In this document: positions 58,567 to 64,000 of the stretch, piece after piece
How the letters are laid out: every line of letters begins with the position of its first letter
Numbering within the stretch: position 1 is the first letter of the stretch
Program-made: the position numbers and the translations under genes
Assembly (NCBI GenBank): GCA_035685165.1
Contig: DASRBI010000011.1
Span: 62,001 to 126,000, forward strand
Length of the DNA: 64,000 nucleotides
Source: DATFDN01 sp035685165
GTDB taxonomy: Bacteria > Pseudomonadota > Alphaproteobacteria > Acetobacterales > Acetobacteraceae
Direction: 5' to 3'
Notes under the pieces: generated by a model
Database searches by the model: none
What the model saw: only the letters and a program-made list of their open reading frames with translations
Told to the model about the DNA's origin: nothing

Positions 58567-59808
58567 TTACCCACCCAACACCGCCTCCGCCGCGCGCCTG
58601 CCGGAACGGATCGCGCCCTCGATCGTCGCGGGCAGGCCGGTGGCGGTCCAGTCGCCCGCCAACGCCAGGTTGGCGAGCCCCGGCACGCGCGCGCCCGGCC
58701 GCCGCCGCTCCTGCGCTTCGGTAGCGGCGAAGGTGGCGCGCTTCTCCTTCACCACCCGCGAGGGCGGCAGCGGACCTTCGGGCAAGCGGAGCGCCGCGTA
58801 CGCCTCGGGCCAGACCGAAGCCGCGAGTTCCTCGGCGGGGCGTTCGACCAACCGGTTCGCGGCGCTGATGGTGATGGAGACGTGGTCGGACTTGACGAAC
58901 ACCCATTCCGCCGTGCCGCCCACGAGACCGATGAGGCCGGCCTCGCCCGGATCGGCGCGCGCCGCGAAATGGATGTTGAGGATCGCCTGAAAGGCGTCGG
59001 GCACCGCGAGCCCGGGCAGCAGGTCCGCCGCCACCCAGGGCGGCACGGCCAGCACCAGCGCATCCCCCGCCGCCAACGCCAGCGTGCCCTCGGCTGTACG
59101 CAAAGCGGCTACGCGGCCGTCCACGATGTCGAGCGCCGCCACGCGCCGCCCGAACCGCAGCTCCGCGCCGCGCGCGCGCAGCGTTTCGATGGCGGGATCG
59201 ACGAAGGCATAGGACAGACCCGCGCGCGGAAAACGGGGCAGACATGCCGCCCCGCCACGCAACAGCGACTCCCGCATCACCGCACCGAGCAGGCGCGCCA
59301 GCCCCTCCTCGGGCGGCGTGTTCAAGGCGGCGACCGCCAGCGGCGCGACGAGCCGCCGGTAGAGCGCGCCATCCGGCATCGCGCCGGCCACCGTGGCATC
59401 GTTACCTATCCGTGCCAGCGCCAGCATCCGCACATAGTCGCCGAGCCGCGTCTCCGGCACGCGCCGCGCCGGGGCGAACAGCCACCACGGCATGCGGCCC
59501 GCGCTCAGCCGCAGCGTCCAGCGCCGCCCGGAGCCCGGCTCGAAGAACGGAAATATCGGCGCCGCCGGCCCACCCAGGCGGTCCGCCGCGCCGATCTCGC
59601 GCAGGAAATCGAATGCCGCCCGATTCCCGCTCAGCAAAAGGTGATTCCCATTGTCGATCGTGAGCCCGAGCTCGCGGTCGAAATAGGACCGGCAGCGCCC
59701 CCCGGCGGCCGGGCCCGCCTCGTGCACCGTCACCGCCATGCCGCGTGCCGTCAGGCTGAGCCCGGCGGCCAGCCCCGCCAACCCGGCGCCGACGACGTGA
59801 ACCCTCAT
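58567..59808 (-). CDS. hpnE: Hydroxysqualene dehydroxylase HpnE
   Basis: This 413-residue FAD enzyme reduces hydroxysqualene to squalene. The N-terminal Rossmann loop VHVVGAGLAGLAAGLSLTARGMAVTVHEAG is at residues 3-32, GGRCRSYFDRELGLTIDNGNHLLLSGN near 35-60 and LPRFPRAGLSYAFVDPAIETLRARGAELR near 200. A C-terminal WTATGLPATIEGAIRSGRRAAEAVL completes the amine oxidase-like pattern of HpnE. ATG 59808 is chosen because the Rossmann fold begins there. It is unlinked to hpnABCD (46 kb away) but completes their pathway. Confidence 0.88.
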   Translation of the reverse strand: MRVHVVGAGLAGLAAGLSLTARGMAVTVHEAGPAAGGRCRSYFDRELGLTIDNGNHLLLSGNRAAFDFLREIGAADRLGGPAAPIFPFFEPGSGRRWTLRLSAGRMPWWLFAPARRVPETRLGDYVRMLALARIGNDATVAGAMPDGALYRRLVAPLAVAALNTPPEEGLARLLGAVMRESLLRGGAACLPRFPRAGLSYAFVDPAIETLRARGAELRFGRRVAALDIVDGRVAALRTAEGTLALAAGDALVLAVPPWVAADLLPGLAVPDAFQAILNIHFAARADPGEAGLIGLVGGTAEWVFVKSDHVSITISAANRLVERPAEELAASVWPEAYAALRLPEGPLPPSRVVKEKRATFAATEAQERRRPGARVPGLANLALAGDWTATGLPATIEGAIRSGRRAAEAVLGG

Positions 59809-59874
59809 ACGCCCACCTGGACGCCCGCAGCCGGATGGGTCAATGCGGCGCCGCTCACGGTTCCGTGATAAACC

Positions 59875-59888
59875 ATAAGCTGGCTTAT
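59875..59888. promoter_or_regulatory. AT-rich palindrome upstream of hpnE
   Basis: ATAAGC and GCTTAT are exact inverse arms around TG, 67 bases before the hpnE start and in the divergent region shared with the small peptide gene. The surroundings (TGATAAACC, TTATTATG) are AT-rich in a GC-rich genome, so this may be a promoter or operator. Confidence 0.4.
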
Positions 59889-60067
59889 TATGTCGCCGTC
59901 TCCGATTCTCAAGCCCCTGGCTCCGCATGGCTGGGGGTGGGAGCCCGGGCGTTCTGCAGTGCAGCACAGGCCACACATAGCCGCTCGCGTTCGGACTTCG
60001 GACGCGCCTTCGCCCCGGACGGAAGACACGGGCGGCGAGGCGGAAGAAAAAGGAACGGAGATCAGCG

Positions 60068-60202
60068 ATGAAGACTCTTCTTGCGGGCTTCCTGGCCCTC
60101 GGCATGATCGTTTCGACCGGCATCGCCTTCGCCGGCAGCGCTCATGCCGCCAACGCCTACGTGGGCGACCGGGTGACGGTGAGCGGCGACAACGCCGGCT
60201 AG
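60068..60202 (+). CDS. Small secreted peptide, 44 residues
   Basis: The ATG at 60068 opens MKTLLAGFLALGMIVSTGIAFAGSAHAANAYVGDRVTVSG and ends DNAG. It has a textbook Sec signal (positive N-region, hydrophobic core, AHA cleavage site), leaving a mature part of about 16 residues. A GGAACGGAG Shine-Dalgarno lies nearby. A GC-rich hairpin follows at 60232-60259. It is divergent from hpnE and upstream of speD. The function is unknown. Being below usual ORF cut-offs, it may be missed in automatic annotation. Confidence 0.6.
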   Translation: MKTLLAGFLALGMIVSTGIAFAGSAHAANAYVGDRVTVSGDNAG

Positions 60203-60231
60203 TCCCGACCCGCATTATCATCAGCGAATTC

Positions 60232-60259
60232 CCTGGGGCGGCCTTGCGGCCGCCCCAGG
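60232..60259 (+). terminator. GC-rich hairpin after the small secreted peptide gene
   Basis: CCTGGGGCGGCC and GGCCGCCCCAGG pair over twelve bases with a TTGC loop, starting 30 bases after the stop. Only CTTGT follows, so termination strength is uncertain; it may also be a structured leader for speD. Confidence 0.5.
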
Positions 60260-60401
60260 CTTGTACGGGCGGCGGTCATGCGGCGGCGCGGCAGAAAACC
60301 TCTTGCGCCGCCGGGGGTGTTTGACCATGTTCCGCCCTCCTTTGGCCCCAGAGGGCGCTCGCCGCCCGCAAGGCTGTCTACTGGTAGGAAAGGGGTGGCC
60401 C

Positions 60402-60851
60402 ATGGAGGCACTTCTCCCGCTGGGGATGGTCTCGGATGATCCGAGCGCGACCCAGGACTTAGGCGGCGCCGACGCACCGAAGGATTATTTCGTCCAGAAG
60501 GACGGCGTGAAGTTCGCCGGCACGCATCTGCTCGTCGATCTGTGGGGCGCGCGGAACCTATCGGATCCGGACTACATCGACCGCCACCTGCGCGACGCCG
60601 CCGAGGCGGCGGGGGCGACGATCCTGCACAGCCATTTCCACCATTTCGCGCCGAACGGCGGCGTATCGGGCGTGATCGTGCTGGCGGAAAGCCATATCTC
60701 GATCCACACATGGCCGGAGCGGGATTTCGCCGCCGTCGATATTTTCATGTGCGGCGCCTGCGACCCGTACAAGTCGCTGCCGGTCCTGAAGCAGGCGTTT
60801 GGCGCCGCACACGTGCAGCTCAGCGAGCAGCGGCGCGGCCTGATCCCCTGA
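60402..60851 (+). CDS. speD: S-adenosylmethionine decarboxylase proenzyme
   Basis: This 149-residue prokaryotic (class 1B-like) SpeD supplies decarboxylated SAM for spermidine. The self-cleavage site is the Ser in LAESHISIHTWPE near residue 98, giving a pyruvoyl group. FAGTHLLVDLWGARNLSD, ILHSHFHHFAPNGGVSGVIVL and DIFMCGACDPYKSL follow in the usual order. The ATG at 60402 is preferred because AGGAAAGG lies upstream; it keeps a family-like N-terminus with a short extension. The stop overlaps speE by TGATG. Confidence 0.93.
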   Translation: MEALLPLGMVSDDPSATQDLGGADAPKDYFVQKDGVKFAGTHLLVDLWGARNLSDPDYIDRHLRDAAEAAGATILHSHFHHFAPNGGVSGVIVLAESHISIHTWPERDFAAVDIFMCGACDPYKSLPVLKQAFGAAHVQLSEQRRGLIP

Positions 60852-61717
60852 TGACCGCCGACATCTGGGTCAACGAGACGCTGTATCCCGACTGGGGCCA
60901 GCGGTTCCGGGTGGTGCGCGAGCTCGCGCGCGTGAAAAGCGCCTTCCAGGATATCGCGATCCTGGAAACCGCCACGCATGGCCGCGTCATGCTGCTCGAC
61001 GGCGTGGTGCAGATCACCGAGGCCGACGAGTTCGTCTATCAGGAGATGCTGACGCACGTGCCCCTGCTCGCGCATGGCGCGGCGGAGAACGTGCTGATCA
61101 TCGGCGCGGGCGATGGCGGGGTATTGCGCCGCGCGCTCCAGCATCGCGTGCTGCGGCGGGCGGTGATGGTGGAGATCGACGGCGAGGTGATCAGGCTCTC
61201 CAAGGAGTTCCTGCCGAAGATCGGCGGCGACGCCTGGGACGATCGGCGCGCCGAGGTGATCGTGGGCGACGGCATCGACTACGTGAAGCGCGCGCCGGAC
61301 GGTGCCTTCGACGTGATTATCGTTGATTCCACCGACCCGATCGGCGTCGGCGAGGTGCTGTTCACCGATGAGTTCTACCGCAACTGCGCGCGCGTGCTGA
61401 CGGCGCACGGACTGGTGGTGAACCAGTGCGGCGTGCCGTTCATGCAAGCGGACGAACTGCGCGAGACGAGCCGGCGCCGCGCCCGCTTCTTCCCGCATGT
61501 CAGCGCCTATGTGGCGGCGGTTCCGACCTATGTCGGCGGCTTCATGACGCTCGGCTGGGCAGCCAAGGACGCGGCGATGGCGCGCCTGCCCGCCGATGAG
61601 CTGCGTACCCGCGCGAGGGCGGCGGGCATTCTCGGCAGCACGCGCTACTGGACGCCGGAGGTGCACGTGGCCGCGTTCAGTTTGCCTCCGTATATTGCAG
61701 CCTGCCTCACGCCGTAG
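60851..61717 (+). CDS. speE: Spermidine synthase
   Basis: This 288-residue aminopropyltransferase joins decarboxylated SAM to putrescine. WVNETLYPDWGQRFRV opens the protein. The SAM-binding loop IIGAGDGGVLRRALQH is near residue 82, VIVDSTDPIG near 155 and TYVGGFMTLGWAAK near 225. The start codon overlaps the speD stop, forming a two-gene operon. Its last 11 bases overlap the convergent ribokinase gene. Confidence 0.95.
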   Translation: MTADIWVNETLYPDWGQRFRVVRELARVKSAFQDIAILETATHGRVMLLDGVVQITEADEFVYQEMLTHVPLLAHGAAENVLIIGAGDGGVLRRALQHRVLRRAVMVEIDGEVIRLSKEFLPKIGGDAWDDRRAEVIVGDGIDYVKRAPDGAFDVIIVDSTDPIGVGEVLFTDEFYRNCARVLTAHGLVVNQCGVPFMQADELRETSRRRARFFPHVSAYVAAVPTYVGGFMTLGWAAKDAAMARLPADELRTRARAAGILGSTRYWTPEVHVAAFSLPPYIAACLTP

Positions 61718-62600
61718 CGGCGAGCGCGGCGTCGGTTTCGGCCGCAACCGGCATGGTCGCCTGGCTGCCCGCCCGCGTGCAGCAGAGCGCCGCAGCGACG
61801 TTGGCCCGCCGCAGCGCCCATTCTAGCCCCGCGCCGCCATCGAGCGCGGCGGCCAGCACGCCCGTGAAGCAGTCGCCTGCCGCGGTGGTGTCGACCACCT
61901 TGACCGGGCGGGCGGGTAGGCGGACCGACAAGGTGCGATCGGCCGCTTCCACGCCCCCGGCGCCGAGGGTGCGGACGACGGCCGGGCCGGACAGCGTGTC
62001 GGACAGCGCGGCGGCCTCGCCCGCGCAGCCGAGAGCGCGCCCAAGCCAAGCCGCTTCCGCCTCGTTCACCACCAACACATCGAGCGCGCGCAGCGCATCG
62101 CGATCGAGCGTGCCCGCCGGGGCGAGATTCAGCACCAGCCGCGCCCCGGCGCTGCGCGCCCGATGGATCAGCGCGGCGTTTTGCGCGGGCGGCACTTCCA
62201 TCTGCATCACCACCGTCGTGGTCGGGCCGAGCAGCGCGTCGTCCACCTGGGCCGCATCCGCCATGAGATTGGCGCCCGAGCCGACGCCGATCACGTTGCG
62301 GCCCTCCTGATCCACGAATATGCCGGCGCAGCCGGTCGGCGCGTCGGCACGGGCCACGCGCGACAGATCGACACGAGCCTCGCGGAGCAGCCGCAGCGCG
62401 GCATCGGCGAGCGCATCGCGTCCCACGGCGCCCGCCATCACCACGCGCCTCCCATCCCGCGCCGCCGCGAGCGCCTGATTGGCGCCCTTGCCGCCGGGCT
62501 CGATGCGAACGGCGGGGGCAAGCAGCGTATCCCCCGGCTGCGGCAGCCGCGGCAGCGGGAAGATCAGGTCGAGGTTGATCGAACCGAAGACGACAATCAC
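61707..62600 (-). CDS. rbsK: Ribokinase (PfkB family)
   Basis: This 297-residue carbohydrate kinase begins IVVFGSINLDLIFPLPRLPQPGDT at a GTG overlapping the dehalogenase stop (GTGA). The substrate loop EPGGKGANQALAAARDG is near residue 35, and the catalytic motif VVDTTAAGDCFTGVLAAALDG near residue 235 has the base Asp. Ribose is the expected substrate, but no rbs transporter is nearby and other pentoses or nucleosides are possible. It converges with speE. Confidence 0.9.
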   Translation of the reverse strand: MIVVFGSINLDLIFPLPRLPQPGDTLLAPAVRIEPGGKGANQALAAARDGRRVVMAGAVGRDALADAALRLLREARVDLSRVARADAPTGCAGIFVDQEGRNVIGVGSGANLMADAAQVDDALLGPTTTVVMQMEVPPAQNAALIHRARSAGARLVLNLAPAGTLDRDALRALDVLVVNEAEAAWLGRALGCAGEAAALSDTLSGPAVVRTLGAGGVEAADRTLSVRLPARPVKVVDTTAAGDCFTGVLAAALDGGAGLEWALRRANVAAALCCTRAGSQATMPVAAETDAALAATA

Positions 62601-63499
62601 GGCACGGTTTTCAGCCAGTCCGCGATGGCAGCGCCGATCTCCGGACCGGAATCCTCCTGGATGAAGTGCTTGCCCGCGACCGTGATCTCTTTCTGATTGG
62701 GCCAGGTGCGGCAGAATTCGCGCACCGCGCCGGTCAGGATCGCGCCCGGATCGGCGTTCACGAACAGTTTGGGGATGTCGTTGCCTGCCATCCAGGCGGC
62801 GTAGTCCGCCACCAGCGCCGTCAGGTCGGCGGGCTGGCCGCCGATCGGGATCGCGCGCGGCCAGGCGAGCGTCGGCCAGCGATCCTCCGGCCGCGCGAAG
62901 GGGCGGCGGTATTCCGCCATCTCGACCTCGGACAGCGTGCGGATCACCGATCCCGGCAGCACCCGTTCGACGAACAGGTTGCGCGCGAGAATCAGCTCCT
63001 CGCCCTGTGCGGAGCGGAAGCCCTGGAAGATCCGCACCGCGTCCGGGTTCCACTCCTCCCAGCCGGCGAACGGCCGCACGATCGCCTCCATGTAGGCGAA
63101 GCCGCGCGCCCGCCCCGGATGTCGCCGCGCCCAGTCGAAGCCGAGGGCGGAACCCCAGTCGTGCAGCACGAGCACGGGCCGCGCGGAATCGTCCAGCACC
63201 GCGGCGATGAAGCCATCCACGAAGGCGCTGTGGACCGCGAAGCTGTAGGTGTCGGCCTTCGCCGGGGTCAGCTTTTCCGAATCGCCCATGCCGATCAGGT
63301 CGGGGGCGATGCAGCGCGCTCCAGAAGCGGCGACCGGCGGCATCACCGCGCGCCAGAGGAAGGAGCTGGTCGGGTTGCCGTGCAGGAACAGCACCGGCGG
63401 CCCCGCGCCCATCTCGGCGAACGCCATCTCCCGCCCCAGGACGCGCACGCGCCGCTTCTCGATCCGTCCCATCGCCCGCTTCTCCTCCGCCCGCGACAA
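62597..63499 (-). CDS. Haloalkane dehalogenase (HLD-II type)
   Basis: This 300-residue alpha/beta hydrolase cleaves carbon-halogen bonds. The nucleophile Asp114 is in LVLHDWGSALGFDWA, with the halide-binding Trp115. Asn42 in LFLHGNPTSSFLW is the second halide ligand, Glu138 in AYMEAIVRP the acid and His278 in AGKHFIQEDSG the base. The catalytic set is that of LinB/DhaA. The physiological substrate is unknown. ATG 63472 (MGRIEKRRVRV) is an alternative start. It is translationally coupled to ribokinase, an odd partner. The promoter region is shared with the SixA-like gene. Confidence 0.92.
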   Translation of the reverse strand: MSRAEEKRAMGRIEKRRVRVLGREMAFAEMGAGPPVLFLHGNPTSSFLWRAVMPPVAASGARCIAPDLIGMGDSEKLTPAKADTYSFAVHSAFVDGFIAAVLDDSARPVLVLHDWGSALGFDWARRHPGRARGFAYMEAIVRPFAGWEEWNPDAVRIFQGFRSAQGEELILARNLFVERVLPGSVIRTLSEVEMAEYRRPFARPEDRWPTLAWPRAIPIGGQPADLTALVADYAAWMAGNDIPKLFVNADPGAILTGAVREFCRTWPNQKEITVAGKHFIQEDSGPEIGAAIADWLKTVP

Positions 63500-63528
63500 G
63501 CCGCCCCCCGCATGTCAGGATAGGCACG

Positions 63529-64000
63529 ATGCGGCAGCTTCTGCTCCTTCGCCATGCCAAGGCCGCCCAGGCCGCCACTGGCCAGGACGACCGCGACCGC
63601 CCGCTGAACGAAGCGGGCCGCGCCGCGATCGCGGCCACGCGGGCGCGCATGAAGGAACTCGGACTGGCACCCGACCTCGTGCTCGTATCGCCCTCCCGCC
63701 GCACGATGGAAACGCTGGAGGGGCTCGAGCCCTGGGACGAGACGCCGCTCGTCGAACCCGTCGACGCGCTCTATCTCGCCCCGGCCTCGGGCATCCGCGC
63801 GGTCCTGAACGGCGTCGCCGAGACGGTGCGGAGCGTGCTGCTGATCGGCCACAACCCCGGGCTGCACGACTTCGCCGCCTCGCTGCACGATGGCGGCCCG
63901 GCGCCCGCGCCGGCGCTCGAACAGCTCGCGCGCGGCTTTCCCACGGCGGCACTCGCCGAGTTCTCCGTCCTCGGCCCCTGGTGGCAGCTCGATGCCAGGC
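63529..64000 (+). CDS. SixA-like histidine phosphatase (cut by the window end)
   Basis: The first 157 codons of a histidine phosphatase-superfamily protein are visible. LLLLRHAKAAQAATGQDDRDRPLNEAGR has the phosphoacceptor His near residue 9. LVLVSPSRRTMETLEGLEP is near residue 51, and VLLIGHNPGLHDFA near residue 104 supplies the second His. This is the short SixA type that dephosphorylates histidine-containing phosphotransfer proteins or small molecules. The gene continues past 64000. It is divergent from the haloalkane dehalogenase gene. Confidence 0.9.
   Translation, partial: MRQLLLLRHAKAAQAATGQDDRDRPLNEAGRAAIAATRARMKELGLAPDLVLVSPSRRTMETLEGLEPWDETPLVEPVDALYLAPASGIRAVLNGVAETVRSVLLIGHNPGLHDFAASLHDGGPAPAPALEQLARGFPTAALAEFSVLGPWWQLDAR

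Noticed and set aside
60261..60401. N-terminal extension of SpeD
   Set aside because: The added residues are Arg/Gly-rich and lie before a good Shine-Dalgarno at the internal ATG.
61707..63704. Single 665-codon frame joining ribokinase with the dehalogenase region
   Set aside because: Only the ribokinase part matches a family; the rest is out of frame with the dehalogenase gene.
1..64000. CRISPR array
   Set aside because: No regularly spaced direct repeats or cas genes were noticed on reading.

Overview
This window reads as chromosomal DNA from a very GC-rich alphaproteobacterium, most likely a Rhodospirillales/Acetobacteraceae-type organism. The evidence is a circularly permuted two-piece tmRNA, an alphaproteobacterial SspB, a MucR regulator, a pyruvate dehydrogenase E1-beta with its own lipoyl domain, a class I fumarase, OlsB and a bacteriohopanoid (hpn) cluster. 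No sequence search was run, so the genus is not assigned. Coding density is high and many neighbouring genes overlap by 1-4 bases (ATGA, GTGA or TGATG junctions). I see no rRNA, CRISPR array, insertion sequence or intact prophage.

Layout. 1-579 is the 5' end of an EF-G gene that has no rpsG before it. 946-3413 is a DUF1800/DUF1501 pair. 3417-5827 holds two tandem OmpA-like outer-membrane proteins with a terminator. 6029-8488 holds a selenocysteine tRNA, selA and hpnL on the minus strand, divergent from hpnABCD (8595-12401). 12274-16639 holds a sterol-desaturase-like enzyme, a beta-propeller protein, an O-antigen-ligase-like membrane protein and an SMP-30 hydrolase. 16768-24284 holds an acyl-CoA ligase, an M3 peptidase, a UbiB-like kinase and a GGDEF/EAL protein. 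24381-30962 is a compact housekeeping and regulatory run: nfu, nitroreductase, tsaB, rimI, tusA, mucR, fur, olsB, lnt and an XRE regulator.

30991-40328 holds a CHRD protein, thyX, ssrA (tmRNA) immediately followed by its adaptor gene sspB, fumarase, a VOC protein, gshB, an MFS transporter and hslVU. 40394-40902 holds the debris of an AbrB/Doc toxin-antitoxin pair. 40919-48502 holds an SDR enzyme, typA, a small divergent regulatory islet (XRE plus unknown, facing an HTH protein plus a DUF6362-like protein), a second SDR, a TauD-family dioxygenase and a large unknown gene behind a palindrome. 48600-51736 holds an FMN-binding protein, a secreted fasciclin protein, an RlpA-like protein and an ECF sigma/anti-sigma pair resembling SigK/RskA. 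51928-56168 is pdhA-pdhB-pdhC plus a GNAT. 56158-64000 holds a DsrE-like gene and moeB, a small secreted protein that looks frameshifted, an FMN reductase, hpnE (far from the other hpn genes), an unlisted 44-residue secreted peptide, speD-speE, ribokinase, haloalkane dehalogenase and a SixA-like phosphatase cut by the window end.

Functional links. HpnD, HpnC and HpnE together convert farnesyl diphosphate to squalene for hopanoids. SsrA, SspB and HslUV belong to protein quality control. SelA and tRNA-Sec form half of the Sec machinery; selB and selD are not in the window. The sigma/anti-sigma pair beside a fasciclin gene suggests an envelope-stress regulon like SigK-MPT70/83. The least explained stretches are the islet at 43669-45371, the gene at 47321-48502 and the small secreted proteins at 57601-57813 and 60068-60202.
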